NCBI GenBank assembly: GCA_030823955.1
Contig: JAVBYO010000010.1
Span: 29,831 to 93,830 of the forward strand
Direction: 5' to 3'
Length of the DNA: 64,000 bases
Source: Gallionellaceae bacterium
Lineage (GTDB): Bacteria > Pseudomonadota > Gammaproteobacteria > Burkholderiales > Gallionellaceae
A model generated the notes under the pieces. The model searched no databases and was not told the DNA's origin. It saw only the letters and a list, made by a program, of their open reading frames with translations. This document shows, piece after piece, positions 1-10,038 of the stretch. Made by a program: the position numbers and the translations under genes. The stretch's first letter is position 1; every line of letters starts with the position of its first letter.

Positions 1-317
1 AGCGAGACGAAGGGGTTGGTCGAGCCACCCGCGTAATAGAGCAAAGCGGAAAGCGCCAGCACGTCGATACACAGTTGCGCGAACAACTCCATATTGCCGA
101 GCGGACGGTCGGCGCGCAGGCGCAGCCAGGAGAACAGATTGAGCGTCGCCAGTAGCGCGATGGTCACCAGCATCGGCAACCACGGCAGTCGCATCTCCAA
201 AAAATAGTGTACCAATGCCAGGGTGGCGCACTGTGCGAACACCGCCACGGCGCGTAGCGTGATGAGACGTTGCAGCTGGGTGTGCCCGGTCTGGGCGGAG
301 AGCAGGGAGGAGGTCAT
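1..317 (-). CDS. RegB/PrrB-like sensor histidine kinase, N-terminal part only
   Basis: The reverse strand is open from an ATG at 317 to the window edge, giving about 105 residues. They start with a short polar segment containing QLQRLITLRAVAVFAQ, followed by three hydrophobic stretches and the signature YYAGGSTNPFVSL. That GGxxNPF segment is typical of the membrane sensor domain of RegB/PrrB/ActS redox kinases, where it lies in the quinone-sensing region. The catalytic kinase half would lie to the left, outside the window. It diverges from the copper receptor gene at 443. Family assignment rests on recognised motifs only; another membrane kinase with the same fold is possible. Confidence 0.75.
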   Translation of the reverse strand, partial: MTSSLLSAQTGHTQLQRLITLRAVAVFAQCATLALVHYFLEMRLPWLPMLVTIALLATLNLFSWLRLRADRPLGNMELFAQLCIDVLALSALLYYAGGSTNPFVS

Positions 318-442
318 GGCGCCGATTCTACCGATATCGCGCATGTTTTGGGGTGCGACAAAATGCCGCAGAGTCGGAATGGATTTTCTAACTAGAATGC
401 GCCCGGTTCTGACATCCCGCACATTCTTTCAAGGAGACCGTT

Positions 443-2461
443 TTGACATTCAAGCTAAAAACCAGCGTCGTGGTCGTCGCATTGGCGCTGGGCAATCTCG
501 CTCACGCCGAACAAAATCTGATGATCGACGAGGTGGTGGTGACCGCGCCGCACAACACCGCGCCGCTGACCGTGACCACCGATCCCAAAGCGCCGCGCCA
601 GCCGGTACCCGCACATGACGGCGCGGACTATCTTAAGACCATCCCCGGTTTCTCCGTGATCCGCAAAGGCGGCACCGATGGCGACCCCGTGTTCCGCGGT
701 ATGGCCGGTTCGCGCCTCAACGTGTTGCTGGACGGCGAGCAGATCTTCGGCGGTTGCGGCGGTCGTATGGATCCTCCGACGGCTTATGTGTTCCCTGCAG
801 CCTACGACCGCATCACGGTATTGAAAGGGCCTCAGAGCGTGGTACACGGTGCGGGTGCCTCCTCGGCCACCGTGTTGTTCGAACATGACATCAAGCGGGA
901 AGCCGGAACAAAAGGGAGCGCAGCTCTGACCGGCGGAAGTTTCGGGCGCAACGACGAGATCGTCGAGGCGCGCACCGCTTCCGAGAGCGTCTATCTGCGT
1001 GCCGGTGCCACCCGCTCGGCATCCGACGATTATGCCGACGGCAACGGCGTCAGTGTGCACTCCTCCTACAACCGCTGGAGCTTCAACTCCGCTCTGGGCT
1101 GGACACCGGATGACAACACCCGACTGGAACTGACTCTGGCGAAGAGTGACGGCCAGGCAGCGTATGCCGACCGCTCGGTCGACGGCTCCAAGTTCGCGCG
1201 TGACAACTACGGTATCAAGTTCGACAAGAAGAAAGTCTCACCTTTGTTCGATTCGATCGAGGCGCAATATTTCTACAACTATGTGGATCACGTGATGGAT
1301 GTCTACAGTCTGCGCACGGGCAGCCCGTCCGGCATGATGGCGGCGATGAATCCGGATCGCCAGACCAGCGGGGGTCGTGTAGCAGCGGGACTGGCTTTGG
1401 GCGATGCCACCAAGCTGAAGCTGGGGGTCGATATGCAGAACAACGTCCACACCGCACGTTACGGGGCGGCCGCCGGATACATGGGCGACTACACACTTAA
1501 AGCCCGGGTGCAGGATGCCGCTTTCCGCAGCAGCGGTGTGTTCGGCGAGGTGAACCATACACTCTCCGAGCGCAGCCGCTTCATCGGCGGCATGCGTGTC
1601 GACAACTGGTCGGCGGAAGACAACCGCTCGACCGTGTCGCGCGGCATGATGTCGGTGACCAACCCCACGGCAAACAAGACCCGCAGCGAGACCCTGAGCA
1701 GCGGCTTCGTGCGTTACGAGAACGACCTGACGGCCTCGACCCTGTTCGTCGGCCTGGGACAGACCGCGCGTGCACCGGACTACTGGGAGCTGTTCTCGTA
1801 TGAGAGCAGTGCCACGGCCAGCGCTTTCTACACCAATCCGGAAAAGACCACGCAACTGGACGCGGGGATGAATTTCGCGGACGCGGGCCTGTCCGGTTCT
1901 GTTTCGGCGTTCTACAACAAGATCACCGATTACAACCTGATTCAGTCCAATGTCACCAAAGGCATGTCCACGGTCAGCATCACACGCAACGTGAATGCGA
2001 CCACCTACGGACTGGAGGCCTCCCTCGCCAAACAGATGTCTGACACCCTGAAGTTGGACGGCAATCTGGCTCTGGTGCGCGGCGACAACGACACCGACGG
2101 CACGCCGCTGGCGCAGATGTCTCCGCTCGAAGCCAGACTGGGGGCAACCCATGATGACAAGACCTGGTCGTATGGCGCACTGCTGCGTGTGGTCGCCGAT
2201 CAGGACCGTTATATCGCCAACCAGGGCAACATCGCCGGTCGTGACATCGGCGCCACCGGCGGCTTCACCACGGTGGCGGTGAATGGCGGCTGGCGCGCTT
2301 CGAAGACGACCAAGCTGACCGCCGGTATCGACAATCTGTTCAACCGGGTCTATGCCGAACATCTCTCCAGAGCGGGTACAGCAGTCACCGGCTACGCACA
2401 GACCACTCGCGTGAACGAAGCCGGGCGTTATGTCTGGATCAAAGCCAACGTCGAATTCTGA
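443..2461 (+). CDS. oprC: TonB-dependent copper receptor (OprC/NosA type)
   Basis: A 672-residue outer-membrane receptor, expected to import copper in TonB-dependent fashion. The start is TTG: AAGGAG at 431-436 sits six bases upstream and the translation opens directly into a signal peptide ending near AHAEQ. The mature N-terminus carries IDEVVVTAP (TonB-box-like), then a plug domain with FRGMAGSRLNVLLDG and the GGCGGRMDPPTAY segment that marks the copper receptor subfamily. The rest is a beta barrel ending in the aromatic C-terminus KANVEF. A copper chaperone gene follows, which supports copper as substrate. A TAGAAT -10 element lies at 393-398 without a good -35. Confidence 0.9.
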   Translation: MTFKLKTSVVVVALALGNLAHAEQNLMIDEVVVTAPHNTAPLTVTTDPKAPRQPVPAHDGADYLKTIPGFSVIRKGGTDGDPVFRGMAGSRLNVLLDGEQIFGGCGGRMDPPTAYVFPAAYDRITVLKGPQSVVHGAGASSATVLFEHDIKREAGTKGSAALTGGSFGRNDEIVEARTASESVYLRAGATRSASDDYADGNGVSVHSSYNRWSFNSALGWTPDDNTRLELTLAKSDGQAAYADRSVDGSKFARDNYGIKFDKKKVSPLFDSIEAQYFYNYVDHVMDVYSLRTGSPSGMMAAMNPDRQTSGGRVAAGLALGDATKLKLGVDMQNNVHTARYGAAAGYMGDYTLKARVQDAAFRSSGVFGEVNHTLSERSRFIGGMRVDNWSAEDNRSTVSRGMMSVTNPTANKTRSETLSSGFVRYENDLTASTLFVGLGQTARAPDYWELFSYESSATASAFYTNPEKTTQLDAGMNFADAGLSGSVSAFYNKITDYNLIQSNVTKGMSTVSITRNVNATTYGLEASLAKQMSDTLKLDGNLALVRGDNDTDGTPLAQMSPLEARLGATHDDKTWSYGALLRVVADQDRYIANQGNIAGRDIGATGGFTTVAVNGGWRASKTTKLTAGIDNLFNRVYAEHLSRAGTAVTGYAQTTRVNEAGRYVWIKANVEF

Positions 2462-2482
2462 GTTCGACTAGGCTAGAATGAC

Positions 2483-2513
2483 GCGCCGCATCGCAGGATG
2501 CGGCGCATTTTTA
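2483..2513 (+). terminator. Rho-independent terminator after the copper receptor gene
   Basis: A perfect 10-bp stem (2483-2492 with 2497-2506), a GCAG loop and a T5 run at 2508-2512. It lies between the receptor and the PCuAC gene, so it would uncouple the two or act as an attenuator. Confidence 0.85.
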
Positions 2514-2530
2514 CTTTCGGGGAATACGCA

Positions 2531-2989
2531 ATGAAACGATTTTATCTGGCAATGATGTTGTGTTTGATGGCGGGACAGTCCCATGCGGGTGAAGTGACGG
2601 TGAATTCGGCCTGGGCCAGGGCGACCGCACCGGGGCAGGACAGCGCTGCCGTGTCCATGCAGATCACCAGCCGCAAGGACGCCAACATCGTCGCGGTGAG
2701 CAGCCCTGCCTCCGCCAGTGCGGAGATACACAGCATGGTGCACGAGAACGGCATGATGAAGATGCGTGCGCTGGATACTCTGCCGCTCAAAGCCAAACAG
2801 GAAGTGGCACTGGGCAGCGACGGCAACCACCTCATGCTCATCGGCCTGAAGAAACCACTGAATGCGGGGGAGCGCGTGGCACTGACCGTGACCGTGCAGT
2901 TCGCCGACAAACACAAGGAAAAGATCGAAGTGAACGCCGAGGTCAAACCGCTGACCGAGTCCCACGATCACTCGCATATGCATCACTAG
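2531..2989 (+). CDS. PCu(A)C family periplasmic copper chaperone
   Basis: A 152-residue exported protein. I chose the ATG at 2531 because it opens a clean signal peptide (MKRFYLAMMLCLMAGQSHAG); an in-frame ATG at 2498 would add a non-signal extension read through the terminator hairpin. The copper-binding signature of the family is visible: HSMVHENGMMKMR followed by HLMLIGL, supplying two His and two Met ligands. The C-terminus adds a His-rich tail (HDHSHMHH). PCuAC proteins carry Cu(I) in the periplasm and deliver it to cytochrome oxidase. Position directly behind a copper receptor fits an uptake-and-delivery pair. Confidence 0.9.
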   Translation: MKRFYLAMMLCLMAGQSHAGEVTVNSAWARATAPGQDSAAVSMQITSRKDANIVAVSSPASASAEIHSMVHENGMMKMRALDTLPLKAKQEVALGSDGNHLMLIGLKKPLNAGERVALTVTVQFADKHKEKIEVNAEVKPLTESHDHSHMHH

Positions 2990-3031
2990 AACCGGACAAA
3001 GGTTGGACTCTTCGCCGACCTTTGCCAGTGA

Positions 3032-4665
<1,634 letters not shown>

Positions 4666-4676
4666 AGGAGAAGAAC

Positions 4677-5258
4677 ATGGCTGCTGCAAAACCGGGCGAA
4701 CGCAAACTACAGATCCTGCAGACCGTCGCCGAGATGCTGGAACAACCCAAGAGCGAAAAGATCACCACCGCCGCGCTGGCCGAAAAACTGGATATCTCCG
4801 AAGCGGCGCTATACCGCCACTTCGCCAGCAAGGCACAGATGTTCGAGGGTCTGATCGAATTCATCGAGCAGACCGTGTTCGGCCTGGTCAACAAGATCAG
4901 TGCGGAAGAGAATGACGGCCTGAAACAGGCGGAAGGTATCGTCGCCCTGCTGCTCGGTTTTGCCCAGAAGAATCGCGGCATGACCCGTGTGCTCATCGGT
5001 GATGCGCTGGTCAACGAGAACGAGCGCCTGCAATTGCGCATCAACCAGTTCCTCGACCGCATCGAGACCACGCTCAAACAATCACTTCGTATCGCCACCA
5101 CGCAGGGTAAACTGGCCGCCGACACCGACTCGGGTGCCATGGCCAATCTGCTGGTGTGTTATGTCATTGGCCGCTGGCAACAGTTCGGCAAGAGCGGCTT
5201 CAGCCGCGATCCGATGGCGCAATGGCCGCAGCAGTGGGCACTGCTTTCCGGCCGCTAA
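4677..5258 (+). CDS. slmA: Nucleoid occlusion factor SlmA, TetR-type
   Basis: A 193-residue DNA-binding protein. The N-terminal helix-turn-helix reads ITTAALAEKLDISEAALYRHFASK, closely matching SlmA. It is followed by MFEGLIEFIEQ and RGMTRVLIGDAL, also SlmA-like rather than generic TetR. In enterobacteria SlmA binds chromosomal sites and blocks FtsZ ring assembly over the nucleoid. The ATG at 4677 has AAGGAG six bases upstream; a TTG at 4662 overlaps that ribosome site and is less likely. Placement after argB and a nucleotidase fits a short operon. Confidence 0.85.
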   Translation: MAAAKPGERKLQILQTVAEMLEQPKSEKITTAALAEKLDISEAALYRHFASKAQMFEGLIEFIEQTVFGLVNKISAEENDGLKQAEGIVALLLGFAQKNRGMTRVLIGDALVNENERLQLRINQFLDRIETTLKQSLRIATTQGKLAADTDSGAMANLLVCYVIGRWQQFGKSGFSRDPMAQWPQQWALLSGR

Positions 5259-5285
5259 TCCCAGCTACGCAAGGAGGATGTACAG

Positions 5286-6404
5286 ATGATCCTGATTTTG
5301 GATGCCAATGCGAAATTGAAAAGCGCCGAATATCAGCGCCTGATGGATCATCTGGCCGGGCTGCAGGGGGTGCAGGTACGCGTGCACAAGGAGCGCGGCG
5401 CCGAACAGACCCTGACCGAGATCTACCTCATTGGCAACACCAAGACGCTGGAGATCGAGGATATGCAGAGTCTGCCCTGTGTAGAGCGGGTGGTGCGGGT
5501 GTCGCAGGACTATCGCATCCTCGGACGGCACAAGGACGACAGCCGCGCGGCACACTTCTCCTACAACGGGGTGCGTTTCGGCCAGGACACACTCAACGTG
5601 TTCGCCGGACTGTGCGCGGTCGACAATGCCGAACATGTGGAGCTGATGTTGCGCGCGCTGCGCGACAACGGGCAGGTCTGCACCCGCATGGGGGCCTACA
5701 AGCCGCGCACCAGCCCGTATGCCTTCCAGGGCCACGGCAAGAACTGCCTGCCCTTCGTGTTCGAGCTGGCGGGCAAATACGGTATCAAGGTGATCGCCAT
5801 GGAGATCACCCACGAATCGCATCTGAACGAGATCAATGAAGCCCTGTTGCAGGCGGGCAACCCGACCGGGGTGATGTTGCAGATCGGCACACGCAACACA
5901 CAGAATTTCGAGCTACTCAAAATTGTGGGGCGTCAGCAGGAATATCCGGTGCTGCTCAAACGCGGCTTCGGTATCACGCTGGACGAATCGCTGAACGCGG
6001 CGGAGTACCTTGCCTCCGAGGGCAACCGCAACGTCGTGTTCGGGTTGCGCGGCATGAAGACCAACATGGGCGATCCGCACCGCAACATGGTCGATTTCGC
6101 CCATGTGCCAGTGGTGAAACGGCTCACGCGTATGCCGGTGTGTGTCGATCCCTCACACTCGGTCGGCACTCGTGCCGCCTCTTCCGACGGCATCCTCGAT
6201 GTGATGCATGTCACCGCGCAGGGCGTGCTGGCCGGTGCGAACATGGTGCTGGTCGATTTCCATCCGGCACCGCCGCAGGCGCTGGTGGATGGCCCCCAAG
6301 CGCTGCTGTTAAAAGAACTGCCCTATTTCCTCGAAGATGTGCAGATCGCACGCGCAGCTTATCTGAAGCGTGTCGAACTGGCGCAGCAATACAACGCGCA
6401 ATAA
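5286..6404 (+). CDS. Type I-beta DAHP synthase-like protein with altered active-site motifs
   Basis: A 372-residue protein with the two-part build of type I-beta DAHP synthases: an N-terminal ferredoxin-like regulatory domain (about 1-85) and a TIM barrel. Barrel motifs are recognisable: RMGAYKPRTSPYAFQG, QIGTRNTQNF, LLKRG and DPSHSVGTR. Several conserved positions differ from the Thermotoga-type enzyme: GPC is GLC (the metal-ligand Cys is kept), the CERG motif is GLRG, and the usual metal-binding Glu before HP is Asp (VDFHP). It could be a working DAHP synthase of the shikimate pathway or a relative with a changed substrate. AAGGAGG lies nine bases before the ATG. No other aro genes are nearby. 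Confidence 0.7.
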   Translation: MILILDANAKLKSAEYQRLMDHLAGLQGVQVRVHKERGAEQTLTEIYLIGNTKTLEIEDMQSLPCVERVVRVSQDYRILGRHKDDSRAAHFSYNGVRFGQDTLNVFAGLCAVDNAEHVELMLRALRDNGQVCTRMGAYKPRTSPYAFQGHGKNCLPFVFELAGKYGIKVIAMEITHESHLNEINEALLQAGNPTGVMLQIGTRNTQNFELLKIVGRQQEYPVLLKRGFGITLDESLNAAEYLASEGNRNVVFGLRGMKTNMGDPHRNMVDFAHVPVVKRLTRMPVCVDPSHSVGTRAASSDGILDVMHVTAQGVLAGANMVLVDFHPAPPQALVDGPQALLLKELPYFLEDVQIARAAYLKRVELAQQYNAQ

Positions 6405-6434
6405 AAAAGGGCGGCAACGCCGCCCCCTTTCTTG
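6404..6434. terminator. Terminator shared by converging genes
   Basis: A run of A, a seven-bp GC stem (6410-6416 with 6420-6426), loop AAC, then C/T-rich sequence. Works best for the plus strand but lies between converging genes. Confidence 0.75.
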
Positions 6435-6450
6435 GCCTGATGCCCTGTGC

Positions 6451-7203
6451 TTACCAGCGCAGACCCAATTTGACACTATAGGTCGCGATGTCGCCGGTGG
6501 TGTCCGCCTCGATCGCAAAGTTGGGCAATCCCAGATTGATATTGAGTCCGACGAACACCTTGGACTGGGTGAAGGCTTCGCCCTTCAGGCCGAGCGTGGT
6601 CAGGGTCGCGTTCGAGGTCGAACTATCCACCCAGACCTGTCCGGCACCGATGTACGGCGTGAAGCCGACAAAGCCTTTGGAGAACGACACATCCAGACTC
6701 CTGGTGCTGAACGAAAGTTCGCTGACACCGCTCAGATTGCTCATCGCGGCGCGCACCGCCAGAGCCGGTTCCAGCGCATCACCTTCGAGGATCGCATAAC
6801 TGATGGCGGCTCCGGTCAGTGTGATGTCGGTGGTGGGCACTGCGGTATAAAAGGCCGAGACATCGATACCGAAGGGCAGGCCCTTGGCGATAGTCAGCTT
6901 GGGAACCGGCAGGGTGCCCGGCGAGCTGGTGCCGGTCAACGTTTGCCATGCCGCCGAACTCTTGGCGATATCCGTTGCGGAGATCTCCACACCAACATCG
7001 AAACCGGTGATGCCCAATGCAGCCGCAGGAGTAACCGGCTTGTAACTGAATGCCGCGCCAAAATCTTCGGAGAAAGCGCGGAAGCTGGTCTGTGCCGCAG
7101 CGACACCACCCGTGGCCAGATTCTGCATCGTGAACGTAGTCGCGGCCATGCCGGATTGCGCGTAACAACCCAGGACACACAGGAGCAGGAGTGATTTTTT
7201 CAT
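6451..7203 (-). CDS. Predicted outer-membrane beta-barrel protein, unknown role
   Basis: A 250-residue protein with a clear signal peptide (MKKSLLLLCVLGCYAQSGMA). The mature part alternates polar and hydrophobic residues in strand-like segments (FDVGVEIS, SLDVSFSKGF, YSVKLGLRW) and ends in an aromatic residue, as BAM-inserted barrels do. It is rich in Ser, Thr, Gly and Ala. I do not recognise a specific family; predicted size suggests a barrel of eight to twelve strands. A consensus -35 (TTGACA) lies about 105 bases upstream. It is a single gene converging on the DAHP synthase-like gene. Confidence 0.65.
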   Translation of the reverse strand: MKKSLLLLCVLGCYAQSGMAATTFTMQNLATGGVAAAQTSFRAFSEDFGAAFSYKPVTPAAALGITGFDVGVEISATDIAKSSAAWQTLTGTSSPGTLPVPKLTIAKGLPFGIDVSAFYTAVPTTDITLTGAAISYAILEGDALEPALAVRAAMSNLSGVSELSFSTRSLDVSFSKGFVGFTPYIGAGQVWVDSSTSNATLTTLGLKGEAFTQSKVFVGLNINLGLPNFAIEADTTGDIATYSVKLGLRW

Positions 7204-7284
7204 GATGTTTACGATTCCTCTAAGTAATGATTCCAGTTGGTATCATCCGCCGGAACATGTTGCCGGACAGATCATTGGCGCGGA

Positions 7285-7313
7285 GTTAATCGTATCCCCC
7301 TTAGTCTTGTCAA
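7285..7313 (-). promoter_or_regulatory. Possible promoter of the outer-membrane protein gene
   Basis: On the minus strand a perfect TTGACA (7308-7313) is followed after 17 bases by ATTAAC (7285-7290), a weak -10. Confidence 0.4.
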
Positions 7314-7419
7314 GCTTCTGTCGCACTTTATGCCCTGCCAGCAAACGGTGCTAACCCTGTTATTCCGGCCCCCGCAACGGCCCTGACCTGCAATTCAGAC
7401 CGGACCGGTAAAATATCGG

Positions 7420-7449
7420 TTGTAAAACAATCCATTGTTTTGCTAGAAT
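7420..7449 (+). promoter_or_regulatory. rpsU operon promoter with a palindrome in its spacer
   Basis: TTGTAA (7420-7425), 18-base spacer, TAGAAT (7444-7449) preceded by TGC (extended -10) and followed by GCGCCC. The spacer contains an 18-base perfect palindrome, AAAACAAT-CC-ATTGTTTT (7424-7441), which resembles an operator. Confidence 0.6.
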
Positions 7450-7485
7450 CGCGCCCTCAAATTTTTTGTGCAAGGTAGTTCGTTC

Positions 7486-7698
7486 ATGACAACCATACGT
7501 GTTAAAGAGAATGAGCCGTTTGAAGTCGCGATGCGTCGCTTCAAGCGCTCTGTAGAAAAGACCGGTCTGCTGACCGAATTGCGTGCCCGCGAGTTCTACG
7601 AGAAGCCCACTGCCGAACGTAAGCGTAAACTGGCCGCCGCAGTGAAGCGTCACTACAAGCGCCTGCGCAGCCAGACTCTGCCTCCGAAGCTGTATTGA
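7486..7698 (+). CDS. rpsU: Ribosomal protein S21
   Basis: A 70-residue, strongly basic protein with the S21 pattern [20 protein letters not shown] and the Arg/Lys-rich C-terminal half ([18 protein letters not shown]). S21 binds the 30S platform and helps mRNA engagement. The ATG at 7486 is chosen over 7468 because the family starts at MTTIRV. It is the first gene of a macromolecular-synthesis operon continuing with yqeY, dnaG and rpoD, as in many proteobacteria. A strong terminator directly downstream would make S21 mRNA more abundant than the rest. Confidence 0.97.
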   Translation: MTTIRVKENEPFEVAMRRFKRSVEKTGLLTELRAREFYEKPTAERKRKLAAAVKRHYKRLRSQTLPPKLY

Positions 7699-7714
7699 TC
7701 GATTCCATTAAGCG

Positions 7715-7750
7715 ACGCCGCAATCCATCGAGGTTGCGGCGTTTGTTTTT
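7715..7750 (+). terminator. Attenuating terminator between rpsU and yqeY
   Basis: A nine-bp perfect stem (ACGCCGCAA at 7715-7723 with TTGCGGCGT at 7734-7742) followed by TTGTTTTT. It ends four bases before the yqeY start, matching the known rpsU-dnaG intergenic terminator of the Escherichia coli operon in position and presumed role. Confidence 0.85.
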
Positions 7751-7753
7751 GCG

Positions 7754-8200
7754 ATGAGCCTGAAACAACAGATCACCGATGACATGAAGACCGCCATGCG
7801 CGCCAAGGAAACGGCGCGTCTGGGGACGATCCGTCTGTTGCTTGCCGCGATGAAACAACGCGAAGTGGATGAACGCATCGAGTTGTCCGACGCCGACATC
7901 CTCGCCATCATCGACAAGATGCTGAAACAGCGCCGCGATTCTATCAGCCAGTACGAAGCCGCCGGTCGCCAGGATCTGGCCGATGTCGAGAAGTTCGAGA
8001 TGGGTGTGCTGCAAACGTATATGCCGCAACAATTGACCGAAGCCGAGATCGAAGCGGCGGTGGCACAAGCCATCACCAGCAGCGGTGCGGCCAGCCCGCA
8101 AGAGATGGGCAAGGTGATGGCGATCCTCAAGCCGCAGCTGGCCGGTCGCGCCGATATCGCCAAAGTATCCGGCCTGGTCAAGACCAAGCTGTCCAAGTAG
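7754..8200 (+). CDS. yqeY: GatB/YqeY domain protein
   Basis: A 148-residue, all-helical protein of the YqeY family: MSLKQQITDDMKTAMRAKE at the start, REVDERIELSDADI in the middle, and the C-terminal ASPQEMGKVMAILKP segment. The family resembles the tail domain of GatB and is thought to touch tRNA, but its function is not established. It often sits between rpsU and dnaG. No ribosome-binding site is visible: the terminator T-run occupies the place where it should be, so the gene may be translated inefficiently or by an unusual route. Confidence 0.93.
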   Translation: MSLKQQITDDMKTAMRAKETARLGTIRLLLAAMKQREVDERIELSDADILAIIDKMLKQRRDSISQYEAAGRQDLADVEKFEMGVLQTYMPQQLTEAEIEAAVAQAITSSGAASPQEMGKVMAILKPQLAGRADIAKVSGLVKTKLSK

Positions 8201-8208
8201 TTCTGTCG

Positions 8209-8226
8209 CCCGTGCGCGGGTTTGTT
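8209..8226 (+). terminator. Weak terminator-like hairpin before dnaG
   Basis: CCCG-TGCG-CGGG (8209-8220) followed by TTTGTT. The stem is short, so partial termination at most is expected, consistent with low primase expression. Confidence 0.4.
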
Positions 8227-8254
8227 CTCCACACCACGTGATGCGAGGGCCGGA

Positions 8255-9979
8255 GTGATCCCAAAAAGTTTCGTTCAGGACCTGCTCAACCGGCTCGATA
8301 TCGTCGATGTGATCGAGCGTTACGTTCCCCTCAAAAAAGCAGGCGCCAACTACGTCGCCTGTTGCCCGTTCCATAACGAGAAATCTCCGTCTTTCACCGT
8401 CAGCCAATCGAAACAGTTCTACCATTGTTTCGGCTGCGGCGCACACGGCACCGCCATCGGTTTCGTCATGGAACATGCCGGCATGGGCTTCGTGGAAGCG
8501 GTCGAGGATCTGGCCAAAGGTATCGGTGTCAGTGTGCCGCAGGAGGCCTCCAACACCCCGCAACACAAAGTCGCCCCCGATCTTTACGAGCTGATGCAGA
8601 CCGCCACGCGTTATTACCGTGAACAGCTGAAGAAGACCCCGCGCGCCATCGACTATCTGAAAGGCCGCGGCCTCTCCGGTGAGGTCGCGGCACGTTTCGG
8701 CATCGGTTATGCGCCGGATGATTGGCAGAACCTGAAACCTGCCGTGCCGAACTATCTGGATGCCAGCCTGGTCGAGACCGGGCTGGTGGTCGAAGGTGAG
8801 GGCGGCAAGCGTTACGACCGCTTCCGCGACCGCATCATGTTCCCCATCGTCAACGTGCGCGGGCAGGTCATCGGCTTCGGCGGGCGCGTGCTGGATAAGG
8901 GTGAACCCAAATATCTCAACTCGCCGGAAACCACGCTGTTCGAGAAAGGCCATGAACTCTACGGCCTGTTCCAGGCGCAGAAAGCCATCCGCGCGCAGCA
9001 GCGTGTGATCGTAGTCGAAGGTTATATGGACGTGGTGGCCTTGGCCCAGCACGGTGTGGAATATGCCGTGGCGACGCTGGGCACGGCGACCACTCCCTAT
9101 CATGTGCAGAAGCTGCTGCGCCTGTGTGAGCAGGTCGTATTTTGCTTCGACGGTGACCGTGCCGGCCAAAAGGCCGCCTGGCGCGCGCTGGAGAATGCCT
9201 TGCCGCAACTACAGGACGGTAAACGGATCGGCTTCTTGTTCCTACCGGAAGAACACGACCCCGACACCTATATCCGCGAATTCGGCACTGAGGCGTTCGA
9301 AGCACAACTGGACGACTCGTTGCCACTGTCCGGTTACCTGTTGCGCGAACTGACCGCCCAGCTCGACCTGCACACACCGGAGGGGCGCAATACCCTGCTG
9401 CAGAAGGCACAGCCGCTGCTGACCGCGATCACCGCGCCCACCACCGCGCTGTTGTTGCGCAAGGAAGTGGCAGCTCTGGCCGGTGTCACACAGGCCGAGC
9501 TGGAAGCGCTGTATGCCATCAAACCCGTCGCCGCTCCGCAACGCGCCGCACCGGCCAAAGCAAAACGTGCCGCGCCCTCCGGATTGCGCATTCTGTTGCG
9601 CTGCCTGGTGATGCATCCGGAACTGGCGCGTGAACTGCCCGCTGAATGGCAGGCAGAAGGCCAAGAAGGGGCGGCCATCGCCGCCTTGGCCGACTGGCTG
9701 CGCGAATCGGCCGACGAGACCAGCACGGCGGCGATGATCCAGCACTTTCAGGGCACAGTCCATGAAGCTGTACTGGCCACTGCCCAGGGCGAGGTGATGC
9801 AGTTGAGCGGCGAGTTCGATGTCGCGGCAGAGTTCTCCGGCGTGCTGCGCAAGATTCGCATCGATGCCATCGAGGCGGAGATCGCCGCATTGCTGGCCGG
9901 AAATCTCGGCGGCATGAACAAGGAACGTTACAGCCGGCTGAGTGACGAGCTTAAGCAACTGAAAGCCCCCGCCGCTTAA
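8255..9979 (+). CDS. dnaG: DNA primase
   Basis: A 574-residue primase that makes RNA primers at replication forks. I take the GTG at 8255, which follows GAGGG by five bases and gives the canonical beginning MIPKSFVQDLL; an upstream TTG at 8222 would add eleven unrelated residues. The CHC2 zinc ribbon is complete at Cys37, His40, Cys58 and Cys61. The Toprim core shows VVEGYMDVVAL and FDGDRAG, holding the catalytic acidic residues. A DnaB-binding helical domain follows after a basic, Ala/Pro-rich linker (near 430). Third gene of the macromolecular-synthesis operon. Confidence 0.97.
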   Translation: MIPKSFVQDLLNRLDIVDVIERYVPLKKAGANYVACCPFHNEKSPSFTVSQSKQFYHCFGCGAHGTAIGFVMEHAGMGFVEAVEDLAKGIGVSVPQEASNTPQHKVAPDLYELMQTATRYYREQLKKTPRAIDYLKGRGLSGEVAARFGIGYAPDDWQNLKPAVPNYLDASLVETGLVVEGEGGKRYDRFRDRIMFPIVNVRGQVIGFGGRVLDKGEPKYLNSPETTLFEKGHELYGLFQAQKAIRAQQRVIVVEGYMDVVALAQHGVEYAVATLGTATTPYHVQKLLRLCEQVVFCFDGDRAGQKAAWRALENALPQLQDGKRIGFLFLPEEHDPDTYIREFGTEAFEAQLDDSLPLSGYLLRELTAQLDLHTPEGRNTLLQKAQPLLTAITAPTTALLLRKEVAALAGVTQAELEALYAIKPVAAPQRAAPAKAKRAAPSGLRILLRCLVMHPELARELPAEWQAEGQEGAAIAALADWLRESADETSTAAMIQHFQGTVHEAVLATAQGEVMQLSGEFDVAAEFSGVLRKIRIDAIEAEIAALLAGNLGGMNKERYSRLSDELKQLKAPAA

Positions 9980-10038
9980 CGGACACGGGCAGGCACGTTA
10001 TTTGCAGCGGTCAGAATATGGGCAGAAGCAGCTAACCT

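Noticed and set aside
1238..2362. Long minus-strand open frame (374 codons) opposite the copper receptor gene
   Set aside because: Its translation is low-complexity His/Arg/Gly/Val-rich sequence with no family motif; it mirrors the codon bias of the plus-strand gene.
7541..9208. Minus-strand open frame of 555 codons over rpsU, yqeY and dnaG
   Set aside because: It spans three well-supported genes in antisense, has no ribosome site and reads as a shadow of codon bias.
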